Of a stretch of 7,494 bases of DNA, positions 1-5,890 are shown piece by piece. Position 1 is the first letter of the stretch, and every line of letters starts with the position of its first letter. The stretch lies in NCBI GenBank assembly GCA_964473355.1, contig CAYYOS010000124.1, positions 1 through 7,494 of the forward strand. The letters run 5' to 3'. Under the pieces are notes generated by a model, which saw nothing but the letters and a program-made list of their open reading frames with translations, was not told the origin of the DNA and did no database searches. Origin of the DNA: CAYYOS01 sp964473355 (GTDB lineage: Bacteria > Pseudomonadota > Gammaproteobacteria > Burkholderiales > REEB80). Position numbers and translations under genes: made by a program.

Positions 1-273
1 GCTACCACGGAGTCGACCTTGCGACGCAATCTCAACAAAGAAAATGTAGGGTTTCGCGAAATGCTTGCGGAACTACGCATGACTACCGCCCTAATGCAAC
101 TGCTTCAGACCGACTACCCAATTTATCGCGTCGCATACGATTGTGGATATCAGTCCGTCTCCCGTTTCAGCGCGAACTTCCACAAGCGCTTTGGCTTACC
201 GCCCCGCGACCTTCGCGAATCATTTAATGAACAACAAGAGACCGGAGCGCTGCAGGCGCTTATGAGTAGGTAG
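1..273 (+). CDS. AraC-family transcriptional regulator, C-terminal DNA-binding half (5' truncated)
   Basis: Reading is open from base 1 to the TAG at 271-273, so the gene begins outside the window and only about 90 residues are visible. They form the double helix-turn-helix domain of AraC/XylS regulators. The segment beginning STLRRNL, with FREMLAELR after it, is the first HTH. IYRVAYDCGYQSVSRFSANFHKRFG followed by LPPRDLRE is the conserved second HTH signature (I-x-x-V-A-x-x-C-G-Y-x-S-x-S-x-F-S-x-x-F-x-x-x-F-G-x-x-P). The sensing or dimerisation domain lies upstream, so the ligand cannot be judged. The sequence most resembles the GadX/VirF-like type with a FRE-LxELR linker. The TTG at 19 is not a credible start because the domain already begins before it. 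It is followed by the PEBP gene 208 bp downstream on the same strand; regulation of that neighbour is only an inference. Confidence 0.9.
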   Translation, partial: ATTESTLRRNLNKENVGFREMLAELRMTTALMQLLQTDYPIYRVAYDCGYQSVSRFSANFHKRFGLPPRDLRESFNEQQETGALQALMSR

Positions 274-414
274 TTTCCGCACACTCGCCAGGCTCGCGTG
301 CCCCCGTGCCACTGGCTGTGGGTTAAATGCTCAGCTCATTTTATGCTTTAGAGGCAACATCATTCTTTGACGGTATCCGGATAGTGTTTAAACGTTTGCG
401 GACATCCCTGTGCA

Positions 415-437
415 GAGGATCATGCCATGATGGCCTC
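415..437. promoter_or_regulatory. Imperfect palindrome in the PEBP gene leader (candidate operator)
   Basis: Bases 419-424 (ATCATG) and 426-431 (CATGAT) are perfect inverted repeats around a single C. Flanking GAGG (415-418) and CCTC (434-437) extend the dyad to ten base pairs per arm, with two extra bases (GG, 432-433) on the right. The centre is too tight for a good RNA hairpin, so a dimeric repressor or activator site is the likelier reading. A weak -35-like TTGACG lies upstream at 367-372, but no convincing -10 follows it at normal spacing. Confidence 0.35.
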
Positions 438-442
438 ACTGA

Positions 443-456
443 CGGGAACTCTCCCG
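443..456 (+). promoter_or_regulatory. Small leader hairpin before the PEBP gene ribosome-binding site
   Basis: CGGGA (443-447) pairs with TCCCG (452-456) across a four-base loop, giving a compact GC-rich hairpin that ends 12 bases before the AAAGGAG ribosome-binding site at 469-475. It lies close behind the 415-437 dyad. It could shape leader RNA or mRNA stability, but it is short and may be chance. Confidence 0.25.
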
Positions 457-481
457 CCGGCTTAAATCAAAGGAGTTAATC

Positions 482-1033
482 ATGAAGAAAATGGCATTTT
501 TAATGTTTATAGGCTTAACAGCGGCGCAGAACGTTTTCGCCGCCGGTTTTGAGGTAAGCAGTCCACAAATTAAGCCGGGCGCGCGCGTGGGCGACGAACA
601 AGTTTTCAATAGTTTCGGTTGCCAAGGTGGCAACGTATCTCCGGCCTTGCAATGGAGCGGCGCGCCCAAGGGCACGAAAAGCTTTGCAGTGACCGTATAC
701 GATCCGGATGCGCCAACCGGCAGCGGTTGGTGGCATTGGGTGGTGTTTAATATCCCTGCGGATGCGACTAGTCTCGCAAAGAACGCTGGAGATACGGCGG
801 CGAACCTAGTTCCCGCTGGGAGCATACAAAGCCGCACCGATTTCGGTAAACCCGGATATGGTGGACCTTGCCCCCCCAGCGGTGATAAGGCGCATCGATA
901 TGAGTTTACTGTCTACGCCTTGAAAATCGACAAGCTCCCCTTGGATGAAAATGCCCCGGCCGCCATGGTCGGCTTCTACATCCATCAGAATCTCATCCAA
1001 AAAGCAGTTTTAAAAGCACAGTACTCACGTTAA
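482..1033 (+). CDS. Secreted Raf kinase inhibitor-like protein (PEBP family, YbhB/YbcL type)
   Basis: 183 residues. Residues 1-20 form a signal peptide: MKKM, a hydrophobic core, then VFA before the predicted cut at A20/A21, so the mature protein should be periplasmic, as for E. coli YbcL rather than cytoplasmic YbhB. The rest is a full bacterial phosphatidylethanolamine-binding-protein domain. It shows the anion-pocket signatures DPDAP (74-78), WHWVVFNIP (84-92), GYGGPCPP (125-132) and HRY (138-140). Cysteines 47 and 130 could form a disulfide in the periplasm. The family binds phospholipid headgroup-like or nucleotide-like anions; the physiological ligand is generally unknown. The ATG is well supported by AAAGGAG at 469-475, six bases upstream. 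The gene appears monocistronic and has a strong hairpin just after its stop. The upstream AraC-type gene is a possible regulator (inference). Confidence 0.92.
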   Translation: MKKMAFLMFIGLTAAQNVFAAGFEVSSPQIKPGARVGDEQVFNSFGCQGGNVSPALQWSGAPKGTKSFAVTVYDPDAPTGSGWWHWVVFNIPADATSLAKNAGDTAANLVPAGSIQSRTDFGKPGYGGPCPPSGDKAHRYEFTVYALKIDKLPLDENAPAAMVGFYIHQNLIQKAVLKAQYSR

Positions 1034-1042
1034 TTTTCATGT

Positions 1043-1067
1043 CCGCCGGGGGCCGCACCTCCGGTGG
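1043..1067 (+). terminator. GC-rich stem-loop after the PEBP gene (terminator-like, no U-tract)
   Basis: Ten pairs form between 1043-1052 and 1058-1067 with a five-base loop; two of the pairs are G-U. The stem begins nine bases after the TAA of the PEBP gene, the normal place for a 3' stem-loop. No T-run follows (AATCGCAA), so it is not a canonical intrinsic terminator. It may instead protect the mRNA 3' end or act with Rho. Confidence 0.4.
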
Positions 1068-1311
1068 AATCGCAATAAGCCGCAATTGGTGAGATACGCC
1101 TGGGCGGTCGGATTTCCGGTTTTTATGGATTAAGGGGTTGCCACGGCGGGGTTTATCGCCTTTCCCCCGTACTGGTGGTTGCGCCTTTCGTGCGTAAGGC
1201 GGTAGCGTGATTAACCAGGACTACTACTAACAAATGAAGTGATTCACCTCACCCCGTAACGTCCTTCTATTTAGGCCTACAAGCAGGGCTAGCGACGCCC
1301 TTTGTGCCATG

Positions 1312-1317
1312 TTGACA
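1312..1317 (+). promoter_or_regulatory. Possible -35 element upstream of ppsA
   Basis: TTGACA matches the sigma70 -35 consensus exactly. At a 17-base spacing the -10 position holds GAAGCT (1335-1340), which is poor and lies inside the 1322-1343 palindrome. If used, transcription would start almost at the ATG and give a nearly leaderless mRNA or one needing an activator. It could also be a chance match. Confidence 0.25.
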
Positions 1318-1321
1318 GTCC

Positions 1322-1343
1322 GCGAGTTTCGCGCGAAGCTCGC
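1322..1343 (+). promoter_or_regulatory. 22-bp near-perfect palindrome abutting the ppsA start codon
   Basis: The two halves are 1322-1332 and 1333-1343. They contain GCGAG and CTCGC as outer arms and the perfect ten-base palindrome TTCGCGCGAA (1328-1337) as core. The only asymmetric position, 1327/1338, would still be a G-U pair in RNA. It ends five bases before the ATG at 1349 and occupies the place of a Shine-Dalgarno sequence, which is otherwise absent. It may be an operator for a dimeric regulator or an RNA element controlling translation. Confidence 0.5.
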
Positions 1344-1348
1344 TCACT

Positions 1349-3739
1349 ATGTCAAAAAATAATTTGATTTGGTTTAATGATTTGTCTATGGCAGACGTCG
1401 CTACGGTGGGCGGAAAAAACGCATCACTGGGCGAGATGATCAGCCGCTTATCCCACGCCTCGATCCAGGTGCCTATGGGATTTGCCACCACTGCGGATGC
1501 CTTCTGCGAATTTTTGGCGCAAGACGGACTGGCGGTGCGCATCCGTGAGCGACTTTCGCATTTAAATATAGAAGACGTGCAGGCTTTGGCTAAAGCAGGT
1601 AAGGAAATCCGCGGGTGGATAGAGGCTGCCAGCTTGCCGCCCGCTTTGGAAACATCTATAGCAACCGCATACGATCAGCTCAAAGCGCAGTCCGGCCACG
1701 CTATCTCCGTCGCCGTGCGCTCCTCGGCAACGGCAGAGGATCTACCCGGCGCCTCTTTCGCCGGGCAACAAGAAACGTATTTAAACGTAAGCGGCATAGG
1801 GGACGTACTGCACGCCGTGCGTCGTGTGTTTGCTTCTTTATATAACGATAGGGCGATTGCCTATCGCGTCCACCAAGGATTTGCGCACGCTGATGTGGCC
1901 ATCTCCGCAGGCATACAACGCATGGTGCGCGCCGATAAAGCGGCAAGCGGCGTCATGTTCACGCTTGATACCGAATCGGGTTTTCGCGATGTGGTATTCA
2001 TTACCGCCTCTTATGGCCTGGGTGAATCCATTGTTCAGGGCTCGGTGAACCCCGACGAATTTTATGTGCATAAACCCATGCTCGCGCGCGACAAGCACGC
2101 CGTCATTCATCGGCAATTGGGCAGCAAGGCAAGCCAAATGATTTATGCCGAACATTCAGAAAAAGCGCCGGTTAAAACCGTGCCCGTGGCCGAGGTAGAC
2201 CAGCGGCGCTTTTCGCTCAGTGATGACGAGGTACTAGCCCTGGCCCAGCAGGCGGTGATTATTGAAAACCATTACGGCCGGCCCATGGATATCGAGTGGG
2301 CTAAGGATGGCGAAGATGGTGGCCTGTATATTTTACAAGCGCGGCCTGAGACGATTAAAGCCGGATCTGATCAACACAAACTCACGCGTTACCGACTTAA
2401 AACACAGGGGCCGTTATTAATTGAGGGGCGCGCCATCGGTCAAAAAATCGGTAGCGGACCGGTGCGCATCGTCGCAAACAGCAGCGATATGCATGAAGTG
2501 CGAGCGGGCGATATTTTGGTCACGGATATGACCGATCCTGACTGGGAGCCGGTGATGAAGCGCGCTGCGGCGATAGTCACCAATCGGGGCGGCCGCACCT
2601 GTCACGCCGCTATCATTGCCCGCGAATTGGGCATTCCCGCGGTGGTAGGCACGGGGAACGCAACCTCCGTTCTGCAATCGGGTAAGCCCGTTACCGTCTC
2701 CTGTGCCGAGGGGGACACCGGTTTTGTTTACGAAGGAATTTTAGAAAGCCAGATCGAAGAAATGGGATTGGATAACTTACCCGAGCCGCCGGTAAAGATA
2801 ATGATGAATATCGGCAATCCCGAGCGCGCTTTTGATTTCCAAAATTTACCCAATGCCGGTGTCGGGTTAGCGCGCTTGGAATTTCTCATCACTCGCACCA
2901 TCGGCATCCACCCCAAAGCAATTTTGGATTATCCGCGGGTGCCCGAAGTACTTAAGAAACAAATTGAGACGCGCAGTGCGGGCTATGCCGATCCCGTGCA
3001 ATTTTATGTGCAAAAACTCGCTGAGGGTATCGCCACGCTGGCCGCTGCTTTCTGGCCAAAACCTGTCATCGTGCGACTTTCAGATTTCAAATCCAATGAG
3101 TACGCAAGCTTAATTGGCGGAGAAAGCTACGAGCCCAAAGAAGAAAATCCCATGCTGGGCTTTCGTGGCGCCGCGCGGTATATCTCTCCTAGCTTCCGCG
3201 CCTGCTTTGATTTGGAATGCCGGGCGCTTAGCCAAGTGCGGGAGGACGTGGGGCTTACCAACGTCGAAATTATGGTGCCGTTTGTGCGGACCTTAAAAGA
3301 AGCCGCGGAGGTGATCATGCTTTTAGCAGAGAACGGACTTAAGCGCGGCGAAAACGGTTTGCGCATTATTATGATGTGCGAAATTCCGGCTAATGTTATT
3401 CTAGCCTCCGAATTTCTTCAATACTTCGACGGCTACTCTATAGGCTCCAACGATCTCACTCAACTTACCTTGGGCATAGATCGCGATTCGGCGCTGGTCG
3501 CAGAAGGCTTTGATGAGCGTGACCCCGCCGTGAAAGCGCTGTTGCACGAAGTCATACAAGTTTGTCGCAACCAAGGTAAATACATCGGCATTTGCGGTCA
3601 AGGGCCTTCGGATCATTCCGGTTTTGCGCAATGGCTGGTGGAGGAAGGCATAGAGAGTATCTCGCTTAACCCGGATACGGTGCTCACAACTTGGTTAGAG
3701 CTAGCTAAACTACGACAAAAATATAACAAGGAGAGTTAA
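1349..3739 (+). CDS. ppsA: Phosphoenolpyruvate synthase (pyruvate, water dikinase)
   Basis: 796 residues, close to the roughly 790 of E. coli PpsA. The enzyme makes PEP, AMP and phosphate from pyruvate, ATP and water, the entry step of gluconeogenesis from three-carbon acids; it acts in the cytosol. Domains in order: an N-terminal ATP-grasp nucleotide-binding domain (about 1-340, with VGGKNASLGEM at 20-30, VRSSATAEDLPGASFAGQ at 123-140 and ILQARPET at 328-335); the swivelling phosphohistidine domain (about 380-460) with the phospho-acceptor His419 in GGRTCHAA; and the C-terminal PEP/pyruvate TIM barrel (about 480-790) with RLSDFKSNEY (576-585), MMCEIPAN (675-682), SIGSNDLTQL (697-706) and the catalytic Cys749 in CGQGPSD. 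The start gives the typical family opening, and no upstream in-frame start exists before the stop at 1313-1315. There is no Shine-Dalgarno; a 22-bp palindrome sits there instead. The TAA overlaps the ATG of the following DsrE-like gene. No PpsR regulatory kinase gene is adjacent in this window. Confidence 0.97.
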   Translation: MSKNNLIWFNDLSMADVATVGGKNASLGEMISRLSHASIQVPMGFATTADAFCEFLAQDGLAVRIRERLSHLNIEDVQALAKAGKEIRGWIEAASLPPALETSIATAYDQLKAQSGHAISVAVRSSATAEDLPGASFAGQQETYLNVSGIGDVLHAVRRVFASLYNDRAIAYRVHQGFAHADVAISAGIQRMVRADKAASGVMFTLDTESGFRDVVFITASYGLGESIVQGSVNPDEFYVHKPMLARDKHAVIHRQLGSKASQMIYAEHSEKAPVKTVPVAEVDQRRFSLSDDEVLALAQQAVIIENHYGRPMDIEWAKDGEDGGLYILQARPETIKAGSDQHKLTRYRLKTQGPLLIEGRAIGQKIGSGPVRIVANSSDMHEVRAGDILVTDMTDPDWEPVMKRAAAIVTNRGGRTCHAAIIARELGIPAVVGTGNATSVLQSGKPVTVSCAEGDTGFVYEGILESQIEEMGLDNLPEPPVKIMMNIGNPERAFDFQNLPNAGVGLARLEFLITRTIGIHPKAILDYPRVPEVLKKQIETRSAGYADPVQFYVQKLAEGIATLAAAFWPKPVIVRLSDFKSNEYASLIGGESYEPKEENPMLGFRGAARYISPSFRACFDLECRALSQVREDVGLTNVEIMVPFVRTLKEAAEVIMLLAENGLKRGENGLRIIMMCEIPANVILASEFLQYFDGYSIGSNDLTQLTLGIDRDSALVAEGFDERDPAVKALLHEVIQVCRNQGKYIGICGQGPSDHSGFAQWLVEEGIESISLNPDTVLTTWLELAKLRQKYNKES

Positions 3740-4077
3740 TGAAAGTAGCGTACATTTTTTCCACTCAAGGACATACCGTTTCTTATAAACTCGGGAAAAT
3801 GATACTTCCGCAATTGGAAGCGGACGCCCATGGGGTTGAAGTTGTCGGCATGTTTTTCTTCGAAGATAATAATTACGTGCTAGTAAAAGGGGATCCGCTC
3901 GGCGAGCGTTTAGCTAAAGTGGCAAAGAAAAAAGGCATGCTACTTATGGGCTGCGATAAATGCTGTTACGAGCGCGAGATTGCCGATAAACTCGTGGAAG
4001 GTGCCGTCATAGGGTGTTTCCCGGATTTGTATGCGGCGCTGGCGGGCAACATGCCCGATCAAGTTATTACGCTTTAA
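3739..4077 (+). CDS. DsrE-like small sulfurtransferase-family protein
   Basis: 112 residues. The opening MKVAYIFSTQGHTVSYKLG and the alternating strand-helix pattern (VEVVGMFFFEDNNYVL, then KGDPLGERLAKVAKKKGMLLMGC) fit the DsrE/DsrF/TusD fold, whose members relay sulfane sulfur on a conserved cysteine. The candidate reactive residues are Cys72, Cys75 and Cys76 in GCDKCC and Cys93 in IGCFPDL. The CxxC arrangement (72/75) could bind persulfide or metal, or form a redox disulfide. There is no signal peptide, so it is cytosolic. Its ATG shares one base with the ppsA TAA (TAATG, 3737-3741), and AAGGAG (3728-3733) lies inside the ppsA end, so translation is coupled to PpsA. The sulfur donor and acceptor are unknown. 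No dsrF, dsrH or other sulfur-oxidation gene is nearby, so a role in sulfur oxidation should not be assumed; a redox or persulfide sensor tied to PEP synthase is possible. Confidence 0.8.
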   Translation: MKVAYIFSTQGHTVSYKLGKMILPQLEADAHGVEVVGMFFFEDNNYVLVKGDPLGERLAKVAKKKGMLLMGCDKCCYEREIADKLVEGAVIGCFPDLYAALAGNMPDQVITL

Positions 4078-4103
4078 ATTTTCGGTTCAACATGTGAAAA
4101 AAT

Positions 4104-4129
4104 GGGGCGGCATAGTTTCACGCTGCCCC
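4104..4129. terminator. Stem-loop after the ppsA-dsrE pair, probable terminator
   Basis: GGGGCGGC (4104-4111) pairs with GCTGCCCC (4122-4129) with one G-U pair and a ten-base loop, 26 bases beyond the stop of the DsrE-like gene. An A-run (4097-4102) precedes it and a modest pyrimidine stretch follows on the plus strand. On the minus strand the same structure is followed by a six-T run, so it would terminate better in that direction. It is most likely the (possibly bidirectional) end of the operon. Confidence 0.45.
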
Positions 4130-4416
4130 CTGTCTCTAGCGTTATCTTTTGCGCCGCTTACTCGGCAGTCAAACACCTTCGTCATAATTCTCAAGGTTTT
4201 AGCCGAACCCGTTACATAGAATGTCTTCTGAAATTCACTGGGCCCTCGACGCAAACATGTCTCACAAACAGTCGCGGGTGCGTCTATTAATCTATTAAGA
4301 AGCTCGGAGGACTGATAGGGCTCTTACTCAACCACATATAACCCACAAGCCACTACCTAAGAAATAGGACGAGAGCACTGGTTAGCTGTGAGCCGTTAAC
4401 GAATCTTTAGCTTCTT

Positions 4417-4460
4417 GCCTAGACAGCGTTCTCTAGGCCGAACGATATAGGCCGTTTGGC
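4417..4460. promoter_or_regulatory. Two adjacent inverted repeats upstream of the protease promoter
   Basis: The first is a perfect seven-base repeat, GCCTAGA (4417-4423) and TCTAGGC (4432-4438), with an eight-base spacer. The second, sharing two bases with it, is GCCGAACG (4437-4444) and CGTTTGGC (4453-4460), also with an eight-base spacer and one mismatch (a G-U pair in RNA). The block ends three bases before the -35 hexamer at 4464, the usual position for an activator or a paired repressor site. Confidence 0.45.
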
Positions 4461-4463
4461 AGA

Positions 4464-4491
4464 TTGACCCAAGTCCCCTGCAAACTAAAAT
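4464..4491 (+). promoter_or_regulatory. Sigma70-type promoter of the protease-inhibitor operon
   Basis: The -35 TTGACC (4464-4469) and -10 TAAAAT (4486-4491) each match consensus at five of six positions and are 16 bases apart. Transcription would begin near 4497-4499, leaving a short leader of about 28 bases that contains CGGAGG (4515-4520) five bases before the ATG of the peptidase gene. Confidence 0.6.
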
Positions 4492-4525
4492 TGCAACCAC
4501 GGCTATTAAAAAAACGGAGGCGCGT

Positions 4526-5569
4526 ATGGCAGCTAGACATTCACTATTTTGCATCATTCCACCATATATGCTTGACCATCTCGTAAAGTCCGCTGACCCT
4601 AGGGTTCGGGACATTGCCGTGGAAGCTATTGCCAATGCTGCCGCTGTACGCGCGGTACGCTCCACGTTAACCATGATGCCAGGTTGGGCAGCCGTTCCTT
4701 CACCTGCCGGTAATCGGCACCGCTTGATCTACGACGCACATAACGGGGGATTCAATGATCTCCCGGGGGAGCTTGTGCGCGCCGAAGGTGACGGTAAATC
4801 TAAAGACCCCGCCGTGAATGAAGCTTACGACCACTCGGGGTCCACCTATAATTTTTACAAGAAAATTTTTGGACGTAATTCACTCAATGACCGCGGCATG
4901 AGCCTGATTTCCAGTGTGCATCTGGGGCGCAAACTCAACAACGCCTTTTGGACTGGCGAGCAAATGTGTTACGGAGATGGTGACGATGTGATTTTTTCGC
5001 GTTTCACCAAATCTCTAGACGTAGTGGGGCATGAACTCACACATGGCGTCATCGCGCATACCTGTAACCTTGTTTATCGCAACGAATCGGGTGCGTTAAA
5101 CGAACACTTTGCCGACGTCTTTGGCGTTCTAGTGAAACAGTGGCGTAAGAAACAAACCGCCAAGCAAGCGGATTGGTTGATTGGTGCGGAAATTATGGGT
5201 GCCGGAACTACAGCACGGGCGCTGCGCACGTTCAAGGCCGAGAAAGCATATGAAAACGATGCATTATTAGGTACCGATCCCCAGCCCAAGCACCTCCGGA
5301 ACAAATATAAAGGCAAGGAAGATTACGGTGGTGTCCATATCAATTCCGGTATTCCCAACCATGCTTTTTATCTCGTGGCAACCGCGATTGGCGGCAGGGC
5401 TTGGGAGCGTGCCGGTCAAATTTGGTACAAAACCATGTCCAAGTTGACTACAACCAGCGACTTTTCCGACATGGTAGAATCGACCGAAGAAACCGCTGCA
5501 ACTCTTTACGGCACAGGCAGCGTAGAACACAAAGCAGTCACCAAGGCCTGGAAAAATGTTGGGTTTTAA
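4526..5569 (+). CDS. Protealysin-like M4 family zinc metallopeptidase
   Basis: 347 residues, a short thermolysin-type (peptidase family M4) precursor. There is no signal peptide and no long FTP propeptide. Instead it begins with a propeptide of about 50-60 residues carrying FCIIPPYML (8-16), the hallmark of the protealysin/grimelysin subgroup. The catalytic domain starts near HRLIYDAHNG (65-74). Zinc ligands are His169 and His173 in HELTH, with Glu170 as catalytic base, and Glu193 in ALNEHFADVFG. The transition-state histidine is His271 in YGGVHINSGIPNHAFY. All expected catalytic residues are present, so it should be an active neutral endopeptidase after autocatalytic propeptide removal. The absence of a signal peptide leaves its route out of the cell, or an intracellular role, open. 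The ATG is fixed by CGGAGG at 4515-4520. The inhibitor gene follows after two bases. Confidence 0.94.
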   Translation: MAARHSLFCIIPPYMLDHLVKSADPRVRDIAVEAIANAAAVRAVRSTLTMMPGWAAVPSPAGNRHRLIYDAHNGGFNDLPGELVRAEGDGKSKDPAVNEAYDHSGSTYNFYKKIFGRNSLNDRGMSLISSVHLGRKLNNAFWTGEQMCYGDGDDVIFSRFTKSLDVVGHELTHGVIAHTCNLVYRNESGALNEHFADVFGVLVKQWRKKQTAKQADWLIGAEIMGAGTTARALRTFKAEKAYENDALLGTDPQPKHLRNKYKGKEDYGGVHINSGIPNHAFYLVATAIGGRAWERAGQIWYKTMSKLTTTSDFSDMVESTEETAATLYGTGSVEHKAVTKAWKNVGF

Positions 5570-5571
5570 GG

Positions 5572-5874
5572 ATGAAAATTCGCTTCCGCTCTACCGGCGG
5601 TTTTGCCGGACTTAATTTAGGTTGTGATCTAGATACGGAGATACTTCCGGAATCCGAAGCAACATTGCTAATACGCCTCGTACACAACGCCAAGCTTAAA
5701 AAAACGTCGACCAAAAAGAGTGATCGCGGCCGCGATCTGGTCAACTATGAGATCACCATCAAAGAAGCTAAAGCCACTACGACCGCCACCTTTGACGACC
5801 TAAGCGTGCCGCCAGAAGCAGAAGCGCTGCTGGATTTTTTGCGTGAGCGCGCCCATCCCATTCCCCTTAAATAA
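5572..5874 (+). CDS. Emfourin-like protein inhibitor of the M4 peptidase
   Basis: 100 residues starting at the ATG two bases after the peptidase TAA. The family is recognised from the opening MKIRFRSTGGFAGL, an acidic turn and helix DTEILPESEATLLIRLV (21-37), a strand pair NYEITIKEAKATTTATFDD (58-76), and the ending SVPPEAEALLDFLRERA (78-94). This matches emfourin, the small inhibitor encoded beside protealysin in Serratia, which blocks M4 peptidases. The longer frame that runs upstream from 5401 overlaps the peptidase and is not the gene. AAGG lies directly against the ATG, too close for normal Shine-Dalgarno action, so translation probably depends on ribosomes finishing the peptidase gene. 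A lysine-rich stretch (41-49) separates the two halves and may be a variable loop. No signal peptide is present, so peptidase and inhibitor could meet in the cytosol. Confidence 0.85.
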   Translation: MKIRFRSTGGFAGLNLGCDLDTEILPESEATLLIRLVHNAKLKKTSTKKSDRGRDLVNYEITIKEAKATTTATFDDLSVPPEAEALLDFLRERAHPIPLK

Positions 5875-5890
5875 CCCAAGTAGGTTGGGT
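5874..5890 (+). terminator. Short hairpin directly after the inhibitor gene
   Basis: ACCCAA (5874-5879) pairs with TTGGGT (5885-5890) around a five-base loop and begins at the last base of the stop codon. It lacks a T-run and is weak as an intrinsic terminator. GTAGGTTGGGT within it resembles the left half of a dispersed proteobacterial intergenic repeat. Confidence 0.25.

Larger units (their letters stand above)
1034..1348. other. Intergenic region before ppsA, rich in inverted repeats, no gene found
   Basis: No reading frame here resembles a protein. Besides the stem-loop at 1043-1067 I see four structures. CCAC/CGGGG pairs with CCCCG/GTGG over 1141-1178, with an internal loop. CGCCTT (1182-1187) pairs with AAGGCG (1196-1201) around an eight-base loop. 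AGGGC (1285-1289) pairs with GCCCT (1297-1301). The palindrome at 1322-1343 lies against the ppsA start. A perfect -35 hexamer TTGACA sits at 1312-1317, but no good -10 follows at 16-18 bases. The stretch therefore looks like a structured 5' region of ppsA rather than coding DNA. Confidence 0.6.
4078..4525. other. Intergenic region between the ppsA block and the protease block
   Basis: About 450 bases without a credible gene. The open frames here show no family pattern and lack ribosome-binding sites. It holds the stem-loop at 4104-4129, a tandem duplication of TCTATTAA (4283-4290 and 4291-4298), and GACGCA/TGCGTC inverted arms at 4248-4253 and 4279-4284. A run of dyads follows in the right third (4381-4400, 4417-4438, 4437-4460), ending at the protease promoter. 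The middle, about 4130-4380, shows nothing I can name. Confidence 0.55.

Noticed and set aside
287..316. GCCAG/CTGGC inverted arms as a terminator for the AraC-type gene
   Set aside because: Only five pairs with a 20-base loop and no T-run; too weak to call.
436..837. 133-codon minus-strand open frame opposite the PEBP gene
   Set aside because: Lies antisense to a clear signal-peptide-bearing PEBP gene, shows no family pattern and is a composition shadow.
1285..1306. AGGGC/GCCCT hairpin followed by TTTG as an intrinsic terminator
   Set aside because: Five-pair stem with a seven-base loop and only three T residues, and it lies just upstream of the ppsA start where termination would make little sense without attenuation evidence.
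4031..4290. Two 62-codon plus-strand frames (4031-4219 and 4102-4290)
   Set aside because: One starts inside the DsrE-like gene and both run through the terminator-like stem-loop. There is no ribosome-binding site and no recognisable protein pattern.
4283..4298. Tandem TCTATTAA duplication as an attachment site or repeat array
   Set aside because: Only two eight-base copies, with no integrase or mobile gene nearby.
5401..5571. Upstream extension of the inhibitor frame to an ATG at 5401
   Set aside because: It overlaps the M4 peptidase C-terminus and its translation is arginine-rich shadow sequence; the family-like opening MKIRFRSTGGFAG starts at 5572.
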